DNA from: a virus
Direction: 5' to 3' (one strand)
Length of the DNA: 27,238 nucleotides
Virus record (IMG/VR): IMGVR_UViG_3300041403_001804
Span: 1-27,238 of that record
Numbering within the stretch: the first letter of the stretch is position 1; each line of letters starts with the position of its first letter. The notes below the pieces were generated by a model. The model saw only the letters and a program-made list of their open reading frames with translations. It had not been told where the DNA came from and made no database searches. Shown here piece after piece: positions 7,445 through 15,284 of the stretch. The translations under genes were made by a program, and so were the position numbers.

Positions 7445-7632
7445 CATGCGCGCCATCCCCGTCTGGTCTCGCCACATTTGGTGTGGCGGCTGTGCCACCT
7501 GATTCGTGGCCCCGTGCCGAGCGGAGACGCTGCTCGGCGCACCTCCACAACCTCACTCTCCGTCCAGAAGAGCCGCGCCGGGCCCTGCTTCTGGTCGCAG
7601 CTGTCCATTCGGACGCACGGACGAGGCCCAGC
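7445..7632 (+). other. Structured leader before the sigma factor gene
   Basis: 188 bp without a supported gene. Two hairpins are visible: CGCCACA/TGTGGCG at 7470-7488, and an imperfect one with arms near 7514-7522 and 7532-7542. An open frame runs through from 7402, but its translation looks like non-coding composition. The promoter of the sigma gene should be here; I see no strong box. Confidence 0.35.
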
Positions 7633-8184
7633 ATGACAGACGGATCAGGAAACAAGCCACACTCAATCATCGACGACTACGCCGTCGAACGAGTCGACTA
7701 CCAAGTCGCCCGGCTCGGGCGCACCCTCCGCCTTTCCCATCATCGCAAGGAAGATCTCCGGCAGGATCTCCTCCTCGAACTGTGCAACGCCGCGCGCCGC
7801 TTCAATCCGGCCACGGCCAGCGCCCGGACGTTCGTGTCCCGGGTCGTCTCTTCGGCGGCTGCCCACCATGCCCGGTGCATTCGCAACGAGCGCCGCAACG
7901 GCGCTCGCTCGCCGATTCTCCTCAGCCAACTCCAGCGAGACGGTCGTCGATTCTCGCCCGTCGCGCCGCGCTCCACCGAGCCGTCCGCACACGACCTGGT
8001 GATCGATCTCGACCACGGGCTTTCCACGATGAATCGGCGGCAGCAGCAACTGGCTGAGTCGCTCAAGACGAACACCGCAGCCGAGATCGCCAAGGAACGC
8101 GGCCATCACCGCAGCACGGTCTACCGCGATCTCGCCGCGATGCGTGTGACGCTGTCCGGTCTCGATCTGCAGCCGGCAAGTTGA
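7633..8184 (+). CDS. Sigma-70-family (ECF-like) RNA polymerase sigma factor
   Basis: 183 residues. Residues about 15-90 match region 2 (RLSHHRKEDLRQDLLLELCNA, RFNPATASARTFVSRVV, then RNERRN). Residues about 130-178 match region 4, with a helix-turn-helix (NTAAEIAKERGHHRSTVYRDLAAMR). It would direct host RNA polymerase to a specific promoter class. The reading frame is open from 7402, but the upstream part is not protein-like, so the ATG at 7633 is chosen; an AGG lies 8 nt before it. The gene sits first in the early module, and copy 2 of the 31-bp element starts 10 bp after its stop, so a role in reading those elements is an attractive inference. Confidence 0.75.
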   Translation: MTDGSGNKPHSIIDDYAVERVDYQVARLGRTLRLSHHRKEDLRQDLLLELCNAARRFNPATASARTFVSRVVSSAAAHHARCIRNERRNGARSPILLSQLQRDGRRFSPVAPRSTEPSAHDLVIDLDHGLSTMNRRQQQLAESLKTNTAAEIAKERGHHRSTVYRDLAAMRVTLSGLDLQPAS

Positions 8185-8220
8185 CACAACCCCCGCGACA
8201 GATCGGCCCCGGCTGCAGAT
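8165..8220. repeat. 12-bp inverted repeat spanning the sigma gene end and element copy 2
   Basis: ATCTGCAGCCGG (8165-8176) and CCGGCTGCAGAT (8209-8220) are perfect reverse complements 32 bp apart. The first arm lies in the last codons of the sigma factor gene, the second inside the 31-bp element. It could form a transcript hairpin or be a binding site with two half-sites. No T-tract follows, so it is not a typical terminator. Confidence 0.5.
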
Positions 8221-8225
8221 GTAGA
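8195..8225 (+). promoter_or_regulatory. 31-bp module element, copy 2
   Basis: GCGACA, 19 bp containing TCGGCCCC and CTGCAGA, then TGTAGA. The spacing is identical to the copies at 1575 and 21014. It lies 108 bp before the preferred start of the early module nuclease gene. Confidence 0.6.
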
Positions 8226-8333
8226 GGAGCGATGACTTCAACACATGCACGCAGCCGGGGTCCCCGGTCGCGTCCGCTGGTCCGCTTGGGCCAGGGGTCG
8301 TACCAACGCGACTACCACCCCGAGGACCTGGGA

Positions 8334-9167
8334 ATGTCCGACACAACCGACCGACCAACCACAGCCATTGATCTTCGATTCCTGATCCGCGAACCGGCCG
8401 ACGTGTACCACGCCCGAAGCAACGAGCACGTCACGTCGCATCGTCTCGCAGAGTTCCGCCGCTGTCCGCTTCTGTTTCGCAGGAAGGAACAGGGCCTGAT
8501 TGCCGATCGCGATTCGACGGCATTCGTCGTCGGCCGCGCAGCGCACGTGCTCGTTCTCGAAGGCCGAGAACGCTACGAGCACGAGTTCGCCGTCGGCGGT
8601 CCGATCAACCCGAAGACCGGCAAGCCGTATGGCTCGGCGACGAAGGCATTCGCCGAGTGGGCCGAACGGATTGGCAAGCCGGTGATCAGCGATGACCAGG
8701 CCGCGGTGATCGAGCAAATGGCCGATGCCGTTCGCTCGCACCTCTTTGCGGCGGAACTGCTCTGTGAAGGCGTGGCCGAGGGGGTGGTCCGGTGCGAGTT
8801 CGCCGGCCACACGTGTCAGTCGCGCATCGACTGGATCAATCCCCTGCACGAGCGCGGCATTGTCGACTTCAAGACGTGCCACTCACTCGATGATTTCGAG
8901 CTGGACGCGCGAGCGTTCGGATACGTGCACCAGATGGCATTCTATCGCGCCCTCGTCGCCGAGGCGTCTGGCTTCGTGCTCCCGGTGCATCTCATCGCGG
9001 CAGAAAAGCGCGAACCGTATCGCTGCGGCGTCTGGCAGTTATCGCCGCGGGTGCTCGATGCGGCGCAGCGGGAGAACGAGCAGGCAATGTGCGAACTGAC
9101 GCAATGTCGCCAGACCGGCACCTGGCCGACGCGGTTCGAGTCACTTCGTCTCTATGAGCACCCTTAG
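8334..9167 (+). CDS. PD-(D/E)XK nuclease, RecE/exonuclease VIII-like
   Basis: 277 residues. It resembles the PDDEXK-like exodeoxyribonuclease 8 family (DUF3799). Near residues 162-183 the acidic motif is visible: RIDWINPLHERGIVDFKT, with the core D..DxK, and then HQMAFYRALV, the Q-x3-Y type motif of RecB-like nucleases. Such enzymes trim double-stranded ends for phage single-strand-annealing recombination. The start at 8334 has GAGGA 7 nt ahead; an in-frame ATG at 8232 would add 34 residues of low-complexity sequence and has only a poorly spaced GAGG. The gene opens the replication and recombination block and is followed by a RecA-like ATPase. Confidence 0.8.
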   Translation: MSDTTDRPTTAIDLRFLIREPADVYHARSNEHVTSHRLAEFRRCPLLFRRKEQGLIADRDSTAFVVGRAAHVLVLEGRERYEHEFAVGGPINPKTGKPYGSATKAFAEWAERIGKPVISDDQAAVIEQMADAVRSHLFAAELLCEGVAEGVVRCEFAGHTCQSRIDWINPLHERGIVDFKTCHSLDDFELDARAFGYVHQMAFYRALVAEASGFVLPVHLIAAEKREPYRCGVWQLSPRVLDAAQRENEQAMCELTQCRQTGTWPTRFESLRLYEHP

Positions 9168-9175
9168 ACCCTCCG

Positions 9176-9252
9176 AGGAGCGAGCGGGATGGCGTGCCAC
9201 GGAAGGCCACGACGCCCACCGCAGGCCGGACTCCCTGTGCCCGCTCGCTCCT
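9176..9252 (+). other. Long stem-loop between nuclease and ATPase genes
   Basis: AGGAGCGAGCGGG (9176-9188) and CCCGCTCGCTCCT (9240-9252) pair perfectly over 13 bp and enclose 51 nt with internal GGCC repeats. A pyrimidine run (TTCTTC) follows, so an attenuator or terminator is possible; a structured regulatory RNA or protein-binding leader are alternatives. The ATPase start lies 40 bp downstream. Confidence 0.5.
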
Positions 9253-9292
9253 TCTTCAGAACACACGCAACCAATCGAGAAAGGAACCCGCA

Positions 9293-10078
9293 TTGACCGC
9301 ACTGAGCATGATCCAACGAGGTCGGGCAGAGCATCCGCGCCGCACGATGGTGTATGGCGTCCATGGCGTCGGCAAGAGCACATTCGGCGCCATGGCCGAG
9401 AAGCCGATCTTCATCCAGACCGAGGAGGGAATCAACGATCTTGATGCCGATCGATTTCCGGTCGCAACTGGCTACTCCGATGTGCTCGGCGCGCTATCCG
9501 CTTTGTACTCCGACGAGCACGAGTATCAGACGGTCGTGATCGACTCTCTCGACTGGCTCGAGCGGCTCATCTGGGCAGAGGTCTGTTCGAAGCGCGGCGT
9601 CGAATCGATCGAAGACATCGGATACGCGAAGGGCTACGTGTTCGCACTCTCGCAATGGCGCGAGGTCATCAGCGGACTCGATGCACTGCGCAACGAACGT
9701 GGGATGCAGATCATCCTGATCGCGCACGCTCGCATCGAGAAGTTCGACAACCCCGAGACCGAGTCGTACGACCGCTACGTGCCGCGGCTCAACAAGCACG
9801 CCTCTGCTCTCGTCCAGGAGTGGTGCGACGAGGTGCTTTTCGCGACGTACCGCGTGCACACCAAACACACGGACGAGGGGTTCAACCGCAAGCGTACGCA
9901 GGGCATCGGTACCGGCGAGCGGATCGTCCGCACCACCGAGCGGCCGGCGCACGTGGCGAAGAACCGCCTGAGTCTTCCCGACGAGTTCCCACTCGACTAC
10001 CGCCTCTACGCCGCGTTCGTGCGCGGCGAGTCACCTGAAACCAACGCCGACACAGCAGCCACTGAGCAAGGAGCCTGA
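9293..10078 (+). CDS. RecA-like ATP-binding protein (AAA_24, Sak4-type)
   Basis: 261 residues with Walker A GVHGVGKST near residue 23 and Walker B QTVVIDSLDW near residue 80. A conserved IILIAHARIEKFDNPE segment is typical of the phage AAA_24 ATPases. These are related to Sak4, which promotes single-strand annealing with a phage SSB. The start is TTG at 9293, because AAGGA lies exactly 7 nt before it; the open frame further upstream is not protein-like. The gene is followed 3 bp later by a DUF669 protein, the usual partner. Confidence 0.85.
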   Translation: MTALSMIQRGRAEHPRRTMVYGVHGVGKSTFGAMAEKPIFIQTEEGINDLDADRFPVATGYSDVLGALSALYSDEHEYQTVVIDSLDWLERLIWAEVCSKRGVESIEDIGYAKGYVFALSQWREVISGLDALRNERGMQIILIAHARIEKFDNPETESYDRYVPRLNKHASALVQEWCDEVLFATYRVHTKHTDEGFNRKRTQGIGTGERIVRTTERPAHVAKNRLSLPDEFPLDYRLYAAFVRGESPETNADTAATEQGA

Positions 10079-10081
10079 TCC

Positions 10082-10543
10082 ATGGCGAACCTGAATGGAT
10101 TCGATGCAACGACCGTGGACCCGAATGTGGGGTTCGACCCGATCCCCGCGGGGAAGTACCTGGCGGTCATTACCGACAGTGTGATGAAGGCAACGAAGGC
10201 CGGCACGGGCGAGTACCTGGAACTGACGTTCGAGGTCATCGACGGGCCGTACAAGGGGCGGAAGCTCTGGGACCGGCTCACGCTGAATCACCCGAACGAG
10301 CTGACGGTGCAGATCGCTCGGGGCATGTTGTCGTCGCTCTGTCATGCCGTTGGTGTCATGAAGCCCAAGGACTCGCTCGAGCTTCACAACCTGCCGCTGG
10401 TGCTGTCCGTCTCGATGAAGAACCGAGAGGACACGGGCGAGCCGACCAACGTCATCAAGGGATATGCGAAGCGCGAGACCGGCGCGGCGCCTCAGCCCGC
10501 CGTCGCTGCCGCCAATGGGAGCACGCCGCCGTGGAAGCGGTGA
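10082..10543 (+). CDS. DUF669 protein, SSB-like
   Basis: 153 residues. The opening NGFDATTVDPNVGFDPIPAGKYLAVI, then EYLELTFEVIDGPYKGRKLWDRL, identify DUF669. The family is an OB-fold-like phage protein found next to AAA_24 ATPases and is thought to bind single-stranded DNA during replication or recombination. A flexible Ala/Pro-rich stretch ends in PPWKR. AAGGAGCC lies 6 nt before the ATG. The 3' end overlaps the next gene. Confidence 0.85.
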   Translation: MANLNGFDATTVDPNVGFDPIPAGKYLAVITDSVMKATKAGTGEYLELTFEVIDGPYKGRKLWDRLTLNHPNELTVQIARGMLSSLCHAVGVMKPKDSLELHNLPLVLSVSMKNREDTGEPTNVIKGYAKRETGAAPQPAVAAANGSTPPWKR

Positions 10544-10899
10544 ACCCGGCTCTCGAACTTGAACTGCCGTACCCGCCGTCAGTGAACCACTACTGGCGGC
10601 GGGTCGGTCAGCGCACGCTGATCAGTCGCGCTGGCCGGCAGTTCCGTACCCGCGTTGTGGGGCGGCTGGCCCTGCGCCGGCTGCAGCCCCTGACGGGCGC
10701 ATTGGCTGTGCACGTCACCGTTCATCCACCCGATCGGCGCCGGCGGGATCTCGACAACGCAATGAAGGCGTTGCTCGATGCGCTCGCGCACGGCGGCGCG
10801 TACGAGGACGACAGCCAGATCGATCGCCTTGAGATCGTGCGCGGTGCCGTCGAACCCGGAGGGCGAGTCGTGGTGAAGATCGCGGAGGTCCGGTGCTGA
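10531..10899 (+). CDS. RusA-family Holliday junction resolvase
   Basis: 122 residues, close to the E. coli RusA length. PYPPSVNHYWRR at the start, the acidic motif RRRRDLDNAMKALLDAL near residues 68-84, and YEDDSQID near residue 92 carry the expected catalytic aspartates. The enzyme resolves four-way junctions made by phage recombination. The GTG at 10531 has GGGAG about 9 nt ahead; a second GTG at 10540 overlaps the DUF669 stop and is an alternative start. Confidence 0.9.
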   Translation: MEAVNPALELELPYPPSVNHYWRRVGQRTLISRAGRQFRTRVVGRLALRRLQPLTGALAVHVTVHPPDRRRRDLDNAMKALLDALAHGGAYEDDSQIDRLEIVRGAVEPGGRVVVKIAEVRC

Positions 10900-12596
10900 T
10901 GGAACTGCGACCGTATCAACGAGACGCGGTAGACGCGATCTGGACGCACATTGCGTCGAGCGAGTCCAACCCAGCGGTCGTTCTGCCGACGGGGTCCGGC
11001 AAGACTCACGTGATCGCCGAGGTCTGTCGGGATGCCGTTCAACACTGGGGCGGGCGTGTGATCGTCCTGGCTCACGTCAAGGAATTGCTCGAGCAGGCGG
11101 CGGACAAGCTGCGAACCGTGGCCCCGGATCTGCCCATTGGAGTGTATTCGGCCGGACTCGGATGCCGCGATCTCGGTTACGCCGTGACAATCGCCGGCAT
11201 TCAGTCGGTCTACCAGCGTGCCCATGACCTTGGGCCGCTCGATCTGGTGATCGTTGACGAAGCGCATCTCATTCCACCGGATGGCGAGGGCATGTATCGG
11301 CGCTTCCTGACCGACGCGAAAGACTTGTGTGATCACCAACGCGTCATCGGGCTGACTGCGACTCCGTACCGCATGAAGACGGGCACGATCTGTGGGCCGG
11401 CCCCGGAGCACGTCCTGAACGACGTCTGCTTTGAGGCGGGCGTGCGCGAACTCATCGTGCAAGGCTACCTCTGTCCGCTCCGCAGCCGGGCCGGAAAGAC
11501 CGTGGCCGACACGAGCGAACTTCATGTCCGTGGCGGCGAGTTCGTGGCCGGCGAGGTCGAAGATCTGATGAACACGGACGACCTCGTCCACTCCGCATGT
11601 ATGGAGATCGTGGCGGCTGCGGCGGAACGCCGGTCCGTGCTGGTGTTCTGCTCCGGAGTGGAGCACGGCATGCGTGTCGCCGGGACGCTGACCGAACTGT
11701 CGGGAGCAGAATGCGGATTCGTGTGCGGAGAGACTCCGACCAAGGAACGTGACAGGCTGATCGCCCGATTCAAACGCGGCGACCTCAAGTTCCTCGCCAA
11801 CGTCAATGTTCTGACCACTGGATTCGACGCTCCGAATGTGGACTGCGTTGCGATGCTGCGGCCGACCCTGTCGCCAGGCCTCTACTACCAGATGGTCGGA
11901 CGTGGATTCCGGTTGAACCCGGGCAAGGACGACTGCCTGGTCCTCGACTTCGGAGGCAACGTGCTTCGACACGGCCCGGTGGACGCCATCCGACTCGCGG
12001 ATCCGAACAGTGTTCCCGGAGAGGCGCCGGCGAAGCAGTGCCCGACATGCAATGCGCTGATCCATGCGGCCTACGCGAACTGCCCCGAGTGTGGGCATGC
12101 GTTCCCGCCGCGGCAGTTGGCTAAGCACACCTCAATCGCCTCGGACGAAGAAGTCGTCTCAGGTACGGAGGGGACCGAGCGCCAGAACGTCGGTGTCTCC
12201 GAGGTCGCGTACTACGTCCACTACAAGCGCGGCGACCCGCTCGCGCTGCCGACCATGCGCGTGGAGTATCGTTGCGGGTTTGCGAAATGGGCGCGCGAGT
12301 GGATCTGCTTCGAGCACCAGCGCGGCGGGTACGCCCGGCGAAAGGCCGAGCAATGGTGGCGCAAGCGCTCGAACGAGCCCGTGCCCGACACCGTCGATGA
12401 AGCTGTTGACCTCGCCATGGCCGGCGCACTGGCATCGACGCATCGGGTCACGATCGAGAAGAAGCCTGGTGATCAATGGGAGCGGATCGTTGAGCACGCG
12501 CTTGGCGAGAAGCCGCCGCGTCTCGAGTCCGAGGAGGGCTTGCCGGAGCCGGCTTGCGCAATGCATGGAATCCCTGACGACGAGATCCCGTTCTGA
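10899..12596 (+). CDS. DEAH-box superfamily 2 helicase with zinc ribbon
   Basis: 565 residues. It has Walker A PTGSGKTH near residue 33, DEAH in VIVDEAHLIPP near 118, GLTATPYR near 150, and the C-terminal helicase motifs LTTGFDAPNVD and QMVGRGFRL near 306-345. A zinc ribbon (CPTCN, 14 residues, then CPECGHAFPP) follows near 380. The C-terminal 170 residues are a phage-type extension of unknown role. It probably unwinds or remodels DNA at forks or recombination intermediates. The ATG shares one base with the RusA stop, and GGAGGT lies 9 nt ahead. Confidence 0.9.
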   Translation: MELRPYQRDAVDAIWTHIASSESNPAVVLPTGSGKTHVIAEVCRDAVQHWGGRVIVLAHVKELLEQAADKLRTVAPDLPIGVYSAGLGCRDLGYAVTIAGIQSVYQRAHDLGPLDLVIVDEAHLIPPDGEGMYRRFLTDAKDLCDHQRVIGLTATPYRMKTGTICGPAPEHVLNDVCFEAGVRELIVQGYLCPLRSRAGKTVADTSELHVRGGEFVAGEVEDLMNTDDLVHSACMEIVAAAAERRSVLVFCSGVEHGMRVAGTLTELSGAECGFVCGETPTKERDRLIARFKRGDLKFLANVNVLTTGFDAPNVDCVAMLRPTLSPGLYYQMVGRGFRLNPGKDDCLVLDFGGNVLRHGPVDAIRLADPNSVPGEAPAKQCPTCNALIHAAYANCPECGHAFPPRQLAKHTSIASDEEVVSGTEGTERQNVGVSEVAYYVHYKRGDPLALPTMRVEYRCGFAKWAREWICFEHQRGGYARRKAEQWWRKRSNEPVPDTVDEAVDLAMAGALASTHRVTIEKKPGDQWERIVEHALGEKPPRLESEEGLPEPACAMHGIPDDEIPF

Positions 12597-14722
12597 TGGG
12601 CGCCGCGCCGACACAACAGAATGGCACTCTCGGCAGCCATGCCGCGGCATGCGTCGAGGCTGGACTGTGTGCGCTGCCGGCGTTGAGGCGCGGTGATGAG
12701 AAGCGCGTCGCGCTGTCCTCGTGGAAGCCGTACCAGACTCGGCTGCCGGAGAGCAGCGAGATCGAAACATGGTTCACGGACAGCACCAGCGCGATGTGCC
12801 TGGTATGTGGCGCGGTGTCCGGCAATCTGGAGATGATCGATTTCGATCTCGGTGGGGAAGCGTTTGACGCTTGGGCGGACGCCGTCGAGCGCGTTGCTCC
12901 GGGTCTGGTTGATCGACTCGTCATTGAGACCTCGCCATCCGGCGGCCGTCACGCGATCTACCGATGTGAGGTGGCGGTCACCGGCAACATGAAGCTCGCC
13001 CAGCGACGGGTGGAGGTCGGAACGGATGAGCCGGTCGTCATCGGCGCGAAGACGTACCTGCCTCGCAAGGACGCCAGCGGCGAGTCGGTCGTCGTGATCA
13101 CGATGATCGAAACGCGCGGCGAGCGAGGACTCTTCCTGTGCGCACCATCCGACGGCTACGAGATCCTCCAGGGAGATCTGTGCCAACCTCCGGCCGTCAC
13201 CGCCGATGAGCGCGATGTCCTTCTGGGATGCGCGTGGGCGTTGGACGAGATGCCGAATCCGATCGTCGACAGCGCATGGAGCGCAGTGCCTACGAGCGCC
13301 GCCGGAGTTCGGCCGGGCGACGACTACAGCGATCGCGGCGACCCACGTGACGTCCTCCGTGCCCACGGCTGGACGCTCGTGCGTGGCGGTGACAACGAGT
13401 ACTGGCGAAGACCGGGCAAGACGGCGGGCACGAGCGCGACGCTGAAAGACAGCGTGTTCTACGTGTTCTCCACGAATGCGCCTCCGTTCGAGGCACACAG
13501 AGGCTATTCGCCGTTCGCGGTCTATGCGTTGCTCGAGCACAACGGGGACTTCACCGCCGCGGCTTCGGCGCTTGCAACTGACGGGTTTGGATCAGCTGGC
13601 GAGGTACACGGTGTTGACCTGAGCGCGTTCATCAAGGACGCGCCGGTGATTCCAAAGGACGCGCTGGTGCCTGCGCCCATCGCTGTGTGCGACCTCGTAG
13701 AGTCGCATCCCCGGCTTCGGGCACCGGTAATTCACGGCCTGCTGCGCGAAGGCGAGACGATGAACGTCATCGCGTCGCCCAAGACCGGCAAGAGCTGGCT
13801 CACGCTCGACCTGGCGATTGCCGTGGCGACGGGTCGTCCGTGGCTCGGCCGGTACGCCACCGAGGCCGGCGACATCCTGATCATCGACAACGAACTTCAT
13901 CGCGAGACCAGTGCACACCGAATCCCGAAGGTTGCATCGGCGCGCGACGTAGCCATGCGGGAGTTCGGGCGGCGGATCCACATCGACAACTTGCGTGGAC
14001 GGCTCCGTGACATCGAGAAGCTCGAGCCGTACTTCCTGGCGATCGAGCCGGGTCGCTTCAAGATCATCGTGCTCGACGCGTTCTATCGCTTCATGCCGTT
14101 GGGTGGCGACGAGAACGACAACGGCATGATGGCGAGCATCTACAACCGCATCGATGCGTTCGCCGACCGACTCCGATGCTGCTTCGTCCTGATCCACCAC
14201 TCAACCAAGGGAAGCCAGTCGGGCAAGTCCGTGACCGACGTCGGGGCCGGCGCCGGTGCCCAGAGTCGAGCCACCGACACGCACCTCGTCCTGCGCCCGC
14301 ACGAGGAGAGCGGCGTGGTCGTGCTCGACGCCGCCGTTCGATCCTGGGCGCCCATAGAGCCGACGTGCCTGCGGTGGTCGTTCCCCGTCTGGACCGTCGA
14401 GGATGGGCTGGATCCGACGCAGCTCAAGAGTGAGCGGCCAGGCAGGAAGAAGGACAGAGCCCCGAAGCAACCCGAGGCTCCGAAGGATCCGCCGTGGACG
14501 GTCGAGCGGGTGGTCGAGGCGTTCATCCCGGACGATCCCATCACGCTGGCCGAGCTCCGCGAGAAGACGGCAGACCAGCCAGGCCTCTCATGGCGGCGGG
14601 CCAATGACCTCATCGAGATCGCGGAGACGCGAGGGCTCATTGAGCGTCAGAAGCTCCCCGGGCGCGGCGGTCCGATCGGCTTCGTCCGGCGGCAGCCCGA
14701 TGGGTCTGGAGGTGGGTCATGA
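12596..14722 (+). CDS. Bifunctional primase-polymerase fused to RepA-like replicative helicase
   Basis: 708 residues. Residues about 15-200 are a prim-pol domain with the DxD metal site (MIDFDLGG, near 80) and SPSGGRHAIY near 107. A linker domain follows (WRRPGKTAGTSATLK ... YSPFAVYALL, about 265-320). Residues about 375-600 are a RecA-fold AAA_25/RepA-like helicase with Walker A SPKTGKSWL near 394, Walker B KIIVLDAFYR near 490 and VLIHHSTKG near 530. A winged-helix tail (about 630-700) reads like an origin-binding or control domain. This single protein would prime and unwind, making it the phage's initiator. It starts on the helicase stop (TGATG). A cluster of short repeats follows. Confidence 0.9.
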   Translation: MGAAPTQQNGTLGSHAAACVEAGLCALPALRRGDEKRVALSSWKPYQTRLPESSEIETWFTDSTSAMCLVCGAVSGNLEMIDFDLGGEAFDAWADAVERVAPGLVDRLVIETSPSGGRHAIYRCEVAVTGNMKLAQRRVEVGTDEPVVIGAKTYLPRKDASGESVVVITMIETRGERGLFLCAPSDGYEILQGDLCQPPAVTADERDVLLGCAWALDEMPNPIVDSAWSAVPTSAAGVRPGDDYSDRGDPRDVLRAHGWTLVRGGDNEYWRRPGKTAGTSATLKDSVFYVFSTNAPPFEAHRGYSPFAVYALLEHNGDFTAAASALATDGFGSAGEVHGVDLSAFIKDAPVIPKDALVPAPIAVCDLVESHPRLRAPVIHGLLREGETMNVIASPKTGKSWLTLDLAIAVATGRPWLGRYATEAGDILIIDNELHRETSAHRIPKVASARDVAMREFGRRIHIDNLRGRLRDIEKLEPYFLAIEPGRFKIIVLDAFYRFMPLGGDENDNGMMASIYNRIDAFADRLRCCFVLIHHSTKGSQSGKSVTDVGAGAGAQSRATDTHLVLRPHEESGVVVLDAAVRSWAPIEPTCLRWSFPVWTVEDGLDPTQLKSERPGRKKDRAPKQPEAPKDPPWTVERVVEAFIPDDPITLAELREKTADQPGLSWRRANDLIEIAETRGLIERQKLPGRGGPIGFVRRQPDGSGGGS

Positions 14723-15284
14723 ACCCGAGCCGCCCGGCCTCGCGAACTAACTGCGCGCACGCCGAACGGGTGTTTCCGTGCGCGCAGTTAGTTCAGATCC
14801 CGGGCCTGAACCGCGCGCACTCCCTCATCGGGGTGCGCGCAGTTCAAGCCTCTCAGGGGGTCAAATCGGCCCAACTAACTAACCGCGCGCACCCCCCCAT
14901 ACCCCCCCGGGGTGTGTGCGGCCACTTGGCCGGCACACCCGAACCAACTGCGCGCACGGTTGCGGTTCGAGTTCAGTGCGCGAGGTTCGAGAAGGTCCGC
15001 TCGGAGGCGATTAGGTACTCCCGGGCGGGATCTCTCAGCCGACGCCCGCGGGAACAGCCGCCAATCCAGACAGACTTTCTTCGCTTGTCCGGTCCGCTCC
15101 CGCCGAGGCCCCGGGCCACGACGTTGGCCCGTGTCGCGGCCGGCGCCGAGTCGCCTGCTCCTACCACCCGTCGGCCCTCCCGCCACACGGGCGAACGTCG
15201 CCCAACGTGGGCGAATCCATCACCGAATCACCGCCCCGGGGCACGGATCCGCCCCGATTCCCGCCTGCAAGGAGGCACATGCCC
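14723..15284. other. Gene-poor region with a candidate replication origin
   Basis: 562 bp. The left part (14744-14957) holds clustered copies of a GC-rich motif. The rest, to the methyltransferase start, shows no protein-like frame and no clear promoter. One 189-codon frame (14719-15288) has an ATGA overlap and GGAGGT ahead, but its translation is Arg/Pro-rich and it runs through the repeats, so I do not call it a gene. Confidence 0.5.
14744..14957. repeat. Iteron-like cluster of direct and inverted repeats
   Basis: Core GCGCGCAC preceded by GAAC with or without TAACT. Plus-orientation copies end at 14760, 14820, 14892 and 14957; minus-orientation copies lie at 14778-14794 and 14833-14845. 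Copies 14744-14760 and 14778-14794 are perfect 17-bp reverse complements with a 17-bp loop; the pair 14808-14820 and 14833-14845 forms a second hairpin. Clusters like this beside an initiator gene are typical of origins bound by the initiator. A centromere-like or regulatory role is possible. Confidence 0.65.

Noticed and set aside
7402-7632. N-terminal extension of the sigma factor frame
   Set aside because: The translation before the ATG at 7633 is not protein-like and runs over the terminator; the sigma domain begins after 7633.
10722-12128. Long minus-strand open frame (468 codons) opposite the helicase
   Set aside because: The plus strand encodes a complete DEAH helicase with all motifs; the antisense frame is open only because of the high-GC codon pattern.
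14744-14957. CRISPR-like array
   Set aside because: Repeats are short, in both orientations, with unequal spacing and no cas genes; an iteron or hairpin cluster fits better.
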